From assembly GCA_965649825.1 (NCBI GenBank), contig OZ287697.1, forward strand, positions 992,001-1,056,000: a DNA stretch of 64,000 nt, read 5' to 3'. The notes beneath the pieces were generated by a model. The model was not told the origin of the DNA and made no database searches. It was given only the letters and a program-made list of their open reading frames with translations. This document shows positions 35,368-46,410 of the stretch, one piece after another (the first letter of the stretch is position 1; the number at the start of each line of letters is the position of its first letter). The translations under genes and the position numbers were made by a program. The stretch is from Penicillus capitatus. Taxonomy: Eukaryota; Chlorophyta.

Positions 35368-36639
35368 TCAGGCATATTTGTAGACGACCTCGATCAGCTT
35401 TTTGTTGAATCCGCGCATGTAACAGGACACTTCGTTAGCATTGGAAACAACACAGGACGGTGTCTCGAGGAACGGCACGTATGTGTTGACCCAGCCACCC
35501 CACTTTCCATCTGCGTAGTCGTTCTTGTAGAGATAGGAATCGTCACCAATGGCAAAACAGTGGATCTTGCCGACACCGGTGGTCACACATTCGGGTGCCG
35601 AGTCGAAGACGCCTCCCAGATCGACCCACTCCTGCCATCCTTTACCACCTATCCATGTCTTCTGCATGACGCTGTTCGTTCTCACGCCCAAGGAGAAAAC
35701 GTCGATCCTGTTAGCGTCCCACGTCGTCACCGATGGCTGACCTTTCACCAGACCTTTGAGATTTTCATAGCCCTGCCATCCTACTCCCTGGATCCAGTAT
35801 CTGTGATAAAGGTTCAAGTTCATTCCGCTGACGAAGCAGTTGAAGTTGTTCGCGTCTCTTGCCGAACATCCAAGGGGGCTGAACAAGCCCCCTGCCAGGT
35901 CTGTGTACGACGTCCATTTGCCATCAGTAGCTCCAATGTGATAGCCTCTGTTCGTCGTTCCTCTCAACATGCAGTTGACGATTTTGGGCGTTCGGACAGC
36001 ACAGGAAGGAACTTCCATCAACTTTCCCCCTTTGGACTGCCAGCCGCTCCATTTTCCGCCAGAGAAAGTATTGATGAAGAGTGCAATGTTGGTGCCCAGC
36101 ACCAGGACGTCGATGAAGCCGACGTCGCGACTGACGCATTCGATCTCGTCGACGATCACACCGCCGAGATCCTCCCATTCGCTGTAGACTCCGTTGTCAA
36201 TGGAAATGTGCATGACGTTCGATTTCGGTGCTCGGATGAAGCAGTCGACGCGGCCAGGTCCCCATGACGTGCAACATGGGCGGCTCTGTGCATTGCCGCC
36301 GAGCATCTTGAACACATCGGTGACGCCTTTTTCCACGTCGCCGTTGGCGTCCTTTAACACACAACGCGGTCAGAAGAAAACTTTTGGAACAGCGCAACGT
36401 GCCTTTGTCTTCGCAGCGGCGTACGGCAGAAGGATGTCGTTGCGGCGTGTCTGTGCAGTTGCAACGTCAACGTTGTGCGGAGCTGCGTCCCGCAGAGCAG
36501 ACAGGCGATCGGCTTCCGCTCCGTAAAGATCTGACTGCGCCGCCATCTTGGAAGTCGGAAACCAGTACCCGAAAACGCCGTTGCAGGCGCACAAAAGTGT
36601 CCCTGCGAGGATGAGCATCGAGAGGCTTGTCGTCTGCAT
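35368..36639 (-). CDS. Secreted seven-bladed PLL-like lectin (copy L1b)
   Basis: Two exons: 36639–36403 (79 codons, signal peptide MQTTSLSMLILAGTLLC) and 36351–35368. The 51-nt intron 36402–36352 starts with GC (gcacgt); no GT at that position keeps frame. The segment that is a 47-nt intron in L1a is in-frame coding sequence here. The propeller is nearly identical to L1a except for blade 2 (DVLVLGTNIALFINTF), which instead resembles the lectin at 17495, so the gene is a mosaic. Confidence 0.75.
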
Positions 36640-37499
36640 CTTGACGAGTGCAGATAAAAAAACCGCGACTCGTCGTCGAAACTGCGCTATGCAACGAATG
36701 TCAAATACCGATACGTTACCCGCTTTAATAGCTCCTGCATCTAGCGCATTAGACGTTCATTAATTCCAGTCAAAGCGGTCTCTGATTGCTCTGAACTTCT
36801 CTTCCTGAGAGGCTGCGTTGGCATTGACACATAAACAGCACGCTCCCGATGTCTGCTTCTCAGCAGCTGCGCAGCGGCGCTGCAGAAAGGAAGATTGCTA
36901 TCAGAAGAGAGTCATACCGACGTCACTGCGAATCTCGCACTGACGTGTTTTCTTGGGGCAGCTCACGGTTCGGCGTTCTGGACACACGGATTCAAGAACA
37001 CCAGTTATTTATTCGACGTTCGTCTGCCTTCCTCGCCGACCAAACATCTTTAATTACGTCGCTATGACGATCTAACAAGTCTATTCGGCACTGCTGCGAT
37101 GATCATTCTGACAGCGCATTATGACAAGTAACGACAGTCGAAACGATGGTTTGGAGGCGATGGTTACCGTCGAAGATACCAACCAACCTGTTTTGGTCGT
37201 TCGGCCTTGCTCTCTTCGAACCACTTTCTCTCTCCCGGCACGGTGCTTTCTGTCTGAGATTTGCTGTCATGTCACATCATTGACGTATGACTGGCTCCAT
37301 ACCGGCGCATCAGCAACAAAGCTGCGACAGCGCAGAAGCAAACGAAACGATCCTGTTCAACTTCACGAATACCGTAGAGCTACTACGGCGAGTTTGTCGC
37401 GCTGAGATCGTTCAGAAGACAAAGGACACACTAAATGAATGAACGAATCAGTTCAAACACGAGCGCGTTTGGTTCGGAACGCCTGGAGCAGATCCGTTT
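36640..37499. other. Intergenic between lectin L1b and TAF5
   Basis: No supportable gene. Contains one TGATGTGAC motif (37271–37279) and the unstudied 3' flank of TAF5. The break where block A1 lost its TAF5 is at about 36755. Confidence 0.4.
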
Positions 37500-39435
37500 T
37501 CACAGTACCCTGGACGGAAACGACACACCTGCGACGACGAGGAGATTGCTGATCGTCCAGAAGGTGTTCGTGATCCTGCACGAACGCGTGTTGTACGTCT
37601 TGATCCACTTTCGATCCGGCAGGCTCCACAGCTTCACACTTCCGTCATCTCCACCTGATGCGACAGCGCTCGCTGTCGGCAGTCCTTTGTCCGAAGGCGG
37701 AACCTGTGGCGATGAGATTGCCGTTCCCTCGCGAACAGTCGATGCTCCAGATGGGTCCCTTGTGCGCCTCCGTCACCGACGTGATCTCGGAGCTCTGTCC
37801 CAGATCCCGGATCTCCATCTTTCCGTCGTCGAATCCGCACACGATGCTGTTCCCGTCCGGTCCGAAACGAAAGCAGCTCATTGCCCTGGTCCCCGTCAGC
37901 GACGGCGACTGTTTGAAGAGACGCACGCATTTGGGTGTCGCCACGTCCCACAGGCGAAACTGCCCGTCCGCCGTGGCCGCGCCGAAGTAACTGCAGCCGG
38001 GATGCCAACGGACGATGTCCACGCTCTCAGCGTGATCTGCGAGCAGCCGCGCTCGCATCGCGACGCGTCGATCGGAATGCGAATGGCGTGCCTGCGCAGA
38101 TGCGCATGGGTTCCATGCTCTCCGTGCACCAGAGCCGCGCGGAGTGATCCATGGAGGCGCTCAGGAAGTAGTAGCCGACGGGGCAGGCCGCCACATCCAG
38201 CACTGGATACAGGTGGCCCCTGGGTCCGCGGCTGTCAGAGGTCGACGAACGAGGACGGCAGCCTGTACTTGAAGACGCAGATGTTGGCCTTGAGGTTCTC
38301 GCTCCAGAGACGAATCGTCCCGTCGACGGATCCGCTCAGGAAGATCCCGTTGTCTTCGAACCACGACATGGATGTGACGCTCTTCGTGTGGCCACGGAAA
38401 CGGACGGTGGGAAAGGGTCCGGCCTTGGACGCCGTGTCCAGTTCGCCGTCCAACGCCCCGCTGCTCCGCACCTCGAGATCCGGCTTCCTGCCGGAGTGCG
38501 CCCCGCAGGCGTCAAACTCCTCGAACCTCCGCCTCCTGTGTCGCACGGCGTCCGAGCGGCTCGGCGGCGTGGTCATGTCGAAGACGTGGATCAGTGCATC
38601 CGAAAATCCCACTGACACAGGCGAAGCAGATGCTCAGCGCGAGAGAGATCGCACGTCGGGGGACGCACCCGCCATCTTCTCGCCGTCGTGCACCATCGAC
38701 ACGCACGTCGCACTGGACTCGCCGTTGAGCAAGGTGTACATGACGGAGGAAGGCAGTTTCTGCGCAGAAACGGGAACGCGGTGCCGCATCTTCTCGAGGA
38801 TCTCGTCGTGCCGCTCGCTGCTGTGATCCGGCAGCGGAATCTGTTGCCCGAAAGAGTGAGCGAGACCCAAACGCCGCGTCCGTCGCTCACCGTGGCCTCC
38901 ACGAACTCCGTGAAGTCATGCTTCCATTCGAGCAGATCCGCAAGCTGCTTGTTCTCGGCGGCGTCTTCGTTGGCCTCGTGGTCGCGCATCTCGATGTCGC
39001 GCAGCTCGTCCTCCAGATACGAGGCGCACATGTACTCTAAATCATCCTTCGCAATGATCAGAGACACCGTGGCGCCGCTTCGGCGGTACCCCGAGGAATC
39101 CCAGTGCGATGCGCTGCTGGTTGACGTCGTTGGCGCCGGTCTCGACATTCGTGGCTGCGGAGAACAGAAACCGCGTTTCCGTGTCGCTCCCCGCTGCCGA
39201 GTGGCGTACGCTGCAGCGACGGGTGCGGTTTGGCGCTGGCCGGTCTGCTCGCCAACTCGACCAGGCGGTGCTTCAGTCTCTCCCGCAGACGCGCCGTTTC
39301 TTCGGAAGGTTCCTGCGTCGAGGACGGGACATACCTGCACGCACGGCGCCCGTCGTCCAGAGCGCGGTGAACAGAGAGGGCTGGCCACCCGCTGAGGCGC
39401 AGGTACTCCGAGAGGATTGCGTCGAAGTCGGACAT
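37500..39435 (-). CDS. TAF5-like TFIID subunit (WD40)
   Basis: The start is at 39435 (MSDFDAILSEYLRLSGW) and the stop at 37500. An amino-terminal helical region with a LisH-like opening and SEETARLRERLKHRLVEL is followed by an acidic helix (YLEDELRDIEMRDHEANED). The hallmark LPSSVMYTLLNGESSATCVSM comes next, as TAF5 has just before its propeller. WD40 blades include FRGHTKSVTSMSWF, SGSVDGTIRLW, DHAESVDIVRWHP, ADGQFRLWDV and AHKGPIWSIDC. The last exon encodes DDGSVKLWSLP and ends in LLVVAGV, like TAF5 ends. Several short introns are unresolved. TAF5 scaffolds the general transcription factor TFIID. Divergent from the acyltransferase gene, 107 bp apart. Confidence 0.75.
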
Positions 39436-39542
39436 GGAGAGTCGGTCCGTCGTACAGCGAATGAAGGTCGTGCGGAGGTCCGTCCGTACGAACACCGCCT
39501 TCGCGTCGACGGTCCTGCATTCTTTAAGGCAGACTAGACGTC

Positions 39543-40966
39543 ATGGGCCTCGACTTTTCTTCGACCGTTTCCCTGACGGCCGTCTACGTTGTTCTGTCGA
39601 CCGGCTACACCTGGAGAATCGTTGCCCGACAGAGAGAGGGGCTCGCTCGCTTCGTCTGCTTCCTTCCCGTCCTTCTCGTGAACGCTTTGCTGCCGTTTCT
39701 TTACGAGGCGCAGGGGATACACATATACGGTCGCCTTATCTGTGCATACCACCTTGCCTGGCTCTCCTCCTACAAGGTCGTCTGCCTTGTTTCTGCATGT
39801 GTACCGAGCGTCGAACGCTTGGCAGGCGCTGGCGCTGTGTCTGAATCGCGGGCCACTGGCGAACACCGAACAACGGCATGGCCTCGCGCGCTTCTCCGCC
39901 GTCTACCTGCTGCACGTCCTTCCGGCCAAGAGTAAGCCGCATCTTCTGGAAACGCACATCGTCTGATGGTTCATGCACGTCGGTCGAGATCAACTCAAAG
40001 GAGTGGCCAAGCTCAAGCAAGCGATCCTTCTATTCCTTCGCGCCGCCTTGAAAGCAGGTCAGCTTTCCCATCGTCCGTCCAGGCCACTCATCGGAACGTG
40101 CAGTCTGCCTGATCCTGTGCCAGATGGCGCTGTCTCCGGATGTCAACGACATGTCGTACTTCAACTCCATCGTCGCCGGTGCGTCCCTCCGTGGTAATAT
40201 GCACGATGTGACTTTTGAGTGTGCAGGATCTGCCTGCTACTTCTTTACGTCTTTCTTTGCGGACGTCTCGTCTTTCATCGCTCTTGTTTTCTTCGACATC
40301 ACGTCCATCGACGGATTCGACTACCCGTACTTGGTAACGCCCTCTCAAGCAGTCACATCGTGGCGAACGAGAATTCTGCCAGTCGACGTCGGTGCGCGAC
40401 TTCTGGGGGCGCAGGTGGAACATCACGACGGGCAAAGTCCTTCGCACTCTGTCCTATGACATCATCATCGACGGTACGTCTCTCTGTCCTGTATGCCTTC
40501 GGCGAGGCACTGGGAGCCTTCCAGGCAAATGGGTCCGCAACAGCCACGGCGGCTCGGGGGACAGGAAGAGCGTCTCGGACCTGCGCCGATCGATGGCGAT
40601 ATCCGCGACCTTTGCCTTGAGCGCGGTGACGCATCTGCTGTTGGGCTGGTAAAGAAACGCGACGTCTCTTGGGTTTCCCCCTCTGACGGATCCTTCCTTC
40701 TTAGGTGCCTCTGGGATGTGGTCTTGTATTCTTACGTGTACTACTTCATGCTGCAGCCGATATTCATCATCGGGGAAAGCAAGCTCGCCGATCTCTTCTC
40801 CCGCAGCGATGTTCATTCGTTGCCTTCGTGGCTGTCCGTTCCGATCGTTTTCCACGTGAATCTCTTCATCGCCCAGAGGCTTTTCGTGGCGCCGGGCATG
40901 AAGAGCGGACTGGTGAGGGATGCCTTCGAACTGAGGGACGCGGTCCTCCAAGCTGGTGGCTATTGA
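39543..40966 (+). CDS. Wax-synthase-like MBOAT acyltransferase
   Basis: Eight exons: 39543–39776, 39826–39931, 40001–40057, 40104–40178, 40227–40333, 40383–40473, 40525–40648 and 40705–40966. All phases agree and give 351 codons, near the usual plant wax-synthase length. Joined exons show HLAWLSSYK-ALALCLNRGPL, FDYPYLST, SVRDFWGRRWN (the family signature), and SAVTHLLLGW with the probable catalytic His. Multiple membrane helices. The family transfers acyl groups from acyl-CoA to long-chain alcohols or related acceptors in the ER membrane. The substrate here is unknown. A second copy starts at 490. Confidence 0.8.
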
Positions 40967-41117
40967 CGAAGATCGCATGCAGAGGCACGGGAGGGGTCGC
41001 AAAGAAGCTGACCTCCGCCTCTCTTGCGGTCGGTCTGGCACGCACCAGTCCGTCCCTAACTATCTCGACCCGTAACGGCTTCCACTTTGGCTGAACGATT
41101 AACATGTCGGTTCTTTT

Positions 41118-41126
41118 GATGTGACG
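41118..41126 (+). promoter_or_regulatory. TGATGTGAC motif upstream of E(z)-like gene
   Basis: Exact 9-mer ending 64 bp before the ATG at 41190. It overlaps the in-frame GTG at 41121 and supports the downstream ATG as the real start. Confidence 0.45.
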
Positions 41127-41189
41127 TACGGTTCTGTCGGTCGTCCACTCGACTTTCGCAAAAGACAAGCTGAACAACAGCCCGCCGAG

Positions 41190-43092
41190 ATGATGAGCGC
41201 GACCCCGTGCGACGACGCCTCGCGCAGCAGAAGCCTCGAGGAGCGCTTCGAGGAGAGCTACCAGGAGTCGCGTGCCGTCTTCGAGAAAACCCGTGCGTCG
41301 CAGGCCGCTGCCGAACTCAGACGCAACCGACAGTCGCTGGAGGCCGCGCTCGCTCCGCTCCGTCTCCTGCAGTCGGACAGGGTCGCGTCCGAGGCGACCG
41401 ACGTCGAGACGGACACCCTCGCCCACGAGCGACCGCGACGCAAGCGAAGGCAGAAGGGGCCATCCGAACGACTCGAGGCGGGAAGGAGCATCGGGGTCAG
41501 GCTCGACAGCCTTTCATCCGACGCGCCTCAGTACCGCAAGGCGCGCATCCTGCCTGCTGGTCAGACCATTCCGGTCTACACCAGCTGGAGTTTCGTGTCG
41601 GCCAATCAGCAGCAGCGGAAGGTGCACAACCACAAGCGCCTCTTCTACACCGACGACGACACGGGCGAGACGCTGCCGGCGAGCGAAGACGAAGACGAGG
41701 TGCAGTCGGAGAGCCATCGCCGATGGGACTCCAGAGACGTCGAATGGAGGGAGTTCTGCCTGGCCCGATTGCAGGAGGAGGGATGGGAGACGGCGACGTT
41801 CATCCCTCTGCTCTCGGAGAGGCTCGGCGTCGAGACGTCTTCGCTGGAGGAGAGGCTCCGTCGGGAGAGTGCTCCGCGGCCGGCGCAGGACGCCGTCGTG
41901 CAGCTCTGTCGGAGGTGTGTGCGCTACAACTGCTCGCTGCATCCGGAATCGAACGTCCTGCCGGCACTGCAGCCGCCGCCGCGTGCCGAGGCGCCCGAAC
42001 AGCCATGCGGTCCCAGGTGCTACCTGAACGACGCCGTGGAGACGTCGACGCTGTGGGGAGAGGGAGGCTGGGACAGCGACGAGATCGACCTTCTCGAGAA
42101 GGTGAGCGTCGACAGGCGTTTCATTCGAGGAGAGATCGTGTGAAGGGACTTGATGTCTACGGCGAGCGTCCGTGCGAGCTGCAGAAGTTCGTCTTCACGA
42201 AGACCTGCTCGCAGATCCGGCGACACTTGCAGAGACATCCCGGACTGGGGACAAAACGCATGGCGAGTCTGCCGAGGAGACGCAGGGTGGCGAAGAAGGT
42301 CTCGGTCGGGTGCCGAAAGGGCGCGCCTGTCGTGGCCAAGCGTCTGCGTCACCAGGAGTCCGAGCTCTGGCACCAGTACCTGCCCTGCGCCTGCCGCGCC
42401 AACTGCTCAGCGACCTGCCCCTGCGTCAAGTCCAAGAACTTCTGCGACAAGTACTGCGCCTGCTGGAACGGACACCGGACGTTCAAGAGAGTATGCGGCA
42501 ATGCCTGGAAAGGCTGCAAGTGCGTGCAGCGCTGCGAGACGCAACGGTGTCCGTGCGTAGCGGCGTCGAGGGAATGCGATCCAGACGTGTGCATCTCGTG
42601 CCGTTCCGACGGGACGTCCTGCTGCCGCAACATGAGCATTCGGATGCGACGGAACAAGCGAGTGGCGATGGGGCTGTCCGAGATCGTCGGATGGGGAACG
42701 TTCATGCTCGAGAGCGTCAAAAAGGACGAGCTCATCGGTAAGCACGCCAATCGGAGAGAGGGGACGAGACAGTGGACTGCCTAGGCGAGTACACGGGCGA
42801 GCTGATCAGCGACGAAGAGGCTGAGAGAAGGGGGAGGGTCTACGACATCGAGGACAGATCCTATCTCTTCAGTGCAACGGCCGAGACGGTGATCGATGCA
42901 AATCATCGAGGAAACACGCTGCGCTTTGCCAATCACTCTTCGGAGCCCAATTGCTATGTTAAGTACCTGCTGGTTGACGGAGACTATCGCGTGGGTATCT
43001 TTGCCGGGAGGGACATCCGAGCCGGAGAGGAGCTCCTTTACGATTACGGGAGCTCTTTTCTGTCTCACTGGAACACGGAAAGAGGGACTTAA
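41190..43092 (+). CDS. E(z)-type Polycomb histone H3 methyltransferase
   Basis: Exons 41190–42101, 42146–42737 and 42785–43092; introns of 44 and 47 nt; 603 codons. Residues 1–300 are charged with an acidic patch. A pre-CXC segment has CRRCVRYNCSLH and GPRCYLND. The CXC domain (CACRANCSATCPCVKSKNFC … CKCVQRCETQRCPC) is followed by SET: GWGTF, GEYTGEL, RFANHSSEPNCYVK and ELLYDYG, which hold the SAM- and lysine-binding residues. CXC-then-SET is diagnostic of E(z)/EZH, the catalytic subunit of PRC2, which methylates H3K27. Splicing IG|EYTGEL rebuilds a family-conserved stretch. No other PRC2 subunit is seen in the window. Confidence 0.9.
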
Positions 43093-43194
43093 AGAATGAT
43101 CGCGTCGAGCTAACTGTAGCGAACAGCTTTGCCATTACCTACGTCTGGCACATGTAGAAGCATTACTGATTGTTTTCCGTCAGAGCAATTTGAA

Positions 43195-45167
43195 ATGTCT
43201 TTGCTTGCGCGATTCGGCCTAGGACGGAAGGTGATTGGCACGTGCGTCGTCGTTTTCATTATTATCTTCCTGGCGTCCATCACCCTGTTGCCAAACAGTA
43301 CTCTGTTCATTGACGGGAAATCCTCGGTGAAAATTGTTTGGACGGGTACAGGTCCCACGGCAAGGTATCAAGAGACGGCGTTTATTCGACGCATTGGGGC
43401 GTTTAAAGTCTTGACGGAAAACAGGAACATATCGAATTGGTTAAATAAACCTAAAATCGAAAACTTGCGGGACAACAAAACTCAAGAAAGCCTAATAACC
43501 GGGACATCTTCTGACGTGCTCAGGACGGCTGCGAGAGGATATGGAACGACACAGAATGGCTTGAATGGCTTCATAAAGGTGCCTATGAACGCCATCATGT
43601 TTATCGAAACTCGACAGTTGTTGAGAAATATGCATGTATAGACTGCAGAGGGAGTAAAAGTAGAAAATTTGACCCGCAGAGAGAACACATTTGTCGGCGA
43701 CAAGATTCTACTACCGACCTCGTTTCATCTTTTTTCTCCAGAGTCTGTCTACCGGGCAAATGATGAAATCTGTGCCCAATGCCCAGACAGTGACTGCAAT
43801 CTCGGATGCCAGAAGTACCAGGAGTTGCTGAGTCACCTAAACGAGACGAGCGTCGAGAGTGGAGATGCCCGACTCCATGTCATTCCTGTGGATCCGTTGT
43901 CGTGGTTTCGCAAGACAGAGGCAGATACGACACAGTACCGAGCACTGCTTACAGAGATGGCCAGATCGGTCAAGTCTGCTTACGCGTACCGCACGTTCAA
44001 GGGATCCGATCACGTCTTCGTCTGTCTGGACGGTGATGGATGCGTGGAGTTTGCTAATGATCTGTCCAAGACGCTGGCGGACGGTCTGGGATCGAGGGCC
44101 ATCTTTGCCGCAAAGGGTGCCCGCGGCAGCAGCCTTCAATGGCCATGTCCTCTGAGGGTCATCGACTTGGACAGAGAGGGTGTCGATGATGTGACGGCTG
44201 ATGTGGATCATATTGTTCAACGAGCAAGTATCATGATCGACCGGCGAAATCGCTGGATCTGTGCCGACAAAGATCACCCAGCTGTGCACTGGGAAAGAAT
44301 GACGAAGGTGGAAGCCAATGGAGTCATCATGAAACAGTGAACAAGCACGATGGCAAATCTGCTTTCAATGGGGATTCTGTGTAGATATGGCTTTGTCATA
44401 TGCTCCATACCCAAGAGCGGGAGCACGATGACAAGAGTCCTCATGCATAAAATGAGCGGGCACAAGGACTGGAATAACACCCGAAATGTGCAATCAGGAT
44501 TGCATTACTTCAGTTCTCTTGAACAAGATGAGAAAACGGTAGATCGTACACAACACTCATCTCGACAAGCAGAGGATCTGTATCTTTCTTCTAGGCTCTC
44601 CTGAAAAACGCGAGTTTCGTCAGGGCAGCGATTGTCCGTCATCCAATTTCACGCTTGCTGTCAGGTTATCTCGACAAGATTCGCGATAAGGGCCAGTATG
44701 GCAGAGTCAAACGGGTGCGGGGCTGCATGAAAGGCCGAAGAAGAAAGGAACCTGCCTTCCACAAATTCGTACACTGTCTCACCAAGCTGCATCCGAATCC
44801 AGACAAACTCGACCGGCATTTCCGAATCCAATCCTCCTACTGCAATTTTCGACACGTTGAGCTTGACTTCGTTGGCAAGCAAGGCGATCTTCTGCCAGAG
44901 ATGAAAGAATTTGGAACGTCCCTTAACTTCTGGGAAGAATACGGCGCCGATGGATGGGGAGATGGACACCATGCATTCGGTGAGAAGTCTTACCAGACAC
45001 GCACCCATGACTCAGCAAATCAAATCTGGCAGTACTACACTGAGGATCTGATGATGAAAGTCTATAAGTACTACAAAGAGGACTTTGATCGATTTGGATT
45101 TACCGTGAAGGAGATTCTGGCCACGAAGTCAAAAAAGACTGCAATGAACAATTCGATCAGCTTGTAA
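43195..45167 (+). CDS. Golgi-type carbohydrate sulfotransferase
   Basis: The ATG at 43195 opens a short basic tail and one membrane anchor (VIGTCVVVFIIIFLASITLL), a type II Golgi topology. A junction near 43600–43650 is unresolved. Introns 44337–44384 (48 nt) and 44539–44594 (56 nt) then keep frame. The luminal stem of about 300 residues is not recognised. CSIPKSGSTMTR is the 5'-phosphosulfate-binding loop, and VRHPISRLLSGY is the 3'-phosphate-binding motif for PAPS. The end reads DSANQIWQYYTEDL, also seen as relics in blocks A1 and A2. Transfers sulfate from PAPS to a glycan, likely a cell-wall polysaccharide. Functionally linked to the ATP sulfurylase at 56739. Confidence 0.8.
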
Positions 45168-45921
45168 ACTTGTATTGATGTGCTGCATCTTCCTAGTAGA
45201 GTCTTGCTAAGCAAGGGGCGTATCGTCCGATGTCGCGCAGATGATGATGTCGACAGAAAAAAACCGTGGTTCAACAAAGAGCCAGAAGTGGAACTCCGCG
45301 ACGGCAGATTTCTGCGTTTGCACACGACTGGTATACAATCTGGGAACATAGAAAGCCTGCTTTTTCTACACGAGCCTTGCTTCCCGTTCGTACTTCCAAA
45401 TGTGTGCACCCGATCCTCGTCCTTCGACATGTTCTTGCGGCCTTATCCGTGATCCAAAAGAATCACATCAAGTGAGGACTGGGGTCCAATTCATTTCCAA
45501 AGTCGGACAGTTCTCTTTCATACTGTTCCCCATCGGAATGACTTTTTGAGGTTATCGTCTTTGAGCTTCAAAGACCTACAAGCTTAGAGTGCACATAATA
45601 TGAAAAACCAGGTGTCCGGCCTTCCTTGTGCAGGTGGAACGTAACAGCGCACTTGGGACATTCTCTTCTTCGGATCCTTGTTCAATTGACTTCTTCTCAG
45701 CGGACCTTTTTCGAAGACAATCTCTCGCCCGGTAAAAGGTGTGTTATTAGCTAATGATGCTGTTTTAAAGGCCTTTCCTTTACGTATCATAAAAACGACA
45801 CAGGGTCAACGTCATGGCCACACGAAGAGTGGATGTTTGCTGGCTGCTCTGTCGTTCTCCTGTAGAACGGCGCAGCGACTCTCTCCTACAAGAAACGCGC
45901 CGGCATAGGAATCCGTGTTTA

Positions 45922-46059
45922 TCAAAAGGGATCGAATAGTGGCGGCAGACTGAACAAACAGGTGAATGCGACAAGAACGGACTGACCGACTGCCAACAGC
46001 GTGCAAAACATGTTTAGGAGAAATTGCGAACGCGTTTCTTCGAAGAGCGTCCGTCGCAT
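45922..46059 (-). CDS. Conserved 45-codon hydrophobic ORF, divergent from lectin L3b
   Basis: MRRTLFEETR…PPLFDPF; same length and plan as the ORF at 9743–9880. It points away from the lectin start at 46411, about 350 bp off. Confidence 0.4.
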   Translation of the reverse strand: MRRTLFEETRSQFLLNMFCTLLAVGQSVLVAFTCLFSLPPLFDPF

Positions 46060-46410
46060 ACTCAAGAATTGTCGATCCGGCCGATAGCACTGATTGTGCA
46101 ATACACCACCGTCGTTTTCAAACGTTCGAACTGGCAGATATAGAACGTGAAAAGGGACAGACATAGATCTCGGCAGATTTGCTTTCGGTCCTCCGACGGC
46201 ACATGTGTGGCTGTTCGTTCCGTACATGCGTAAAGGTGGCGAAGCCCAGTGTTCTGTCAGTACCAATAACCTTGAACATGACGTCGGCAAAGATCTGACG
46301 ACGCGGTAGAACAATTAACGGGCTAACTAAACGCGTTGTCGTCATTCTCAAACGTGCTTTCCGCCGCCAAACGTTAATCCTTATCGAAAAGCCACAGAGT
46401 CATCTGGAAG

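Larger units (their letters stand above)
33595..40032. repeat. Inverted duplication block A2
   Basis: Reverse-orientation partner of 1–4178. It alone contains 36755–39222, which carries most of TAF5. Order and spacing of acyltransferase, TAF5 5' end, lectin and sulfotransferase relic are the same as in A1. Confidence 0.8.

Noticed and set aside
35560-36267. 235-codon ORF antisense to lectin L1b (and similar ones at 1686, 6994, 17765, 48114)
   Set aside because: All are mirror frames of lectin repeats and recur only because the lectins do.
37435-38826. 463-codon plus-strand ORF opposite TAF5
   Set aside because: It is antisense to the WD40 repeats, Arg/Ser-rich and without motifs; typical shadow of GC-rich coding sequence.
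37500-39435. WD40 gene next to E(z) as EED, giving a PRC2 gene cluster
   Set aside because: The pre-propeller LPSSVMYTLLNG segment, the amino-terminal helical domain and the last blade fit TAF5, not EED.
41207-42784. 525-codon ORF overlapping the E(z) gene in another frame
   Set aside because: Only its last part (from 42146) is real, as exon 2; the first part is out of frame with the conserved exon 1.
44350-44604. Separate small gene starting MANLLSMG
   Set aside because: The start lies in a 48-nt intron; splicing joins both sides into one sulfotransferase.
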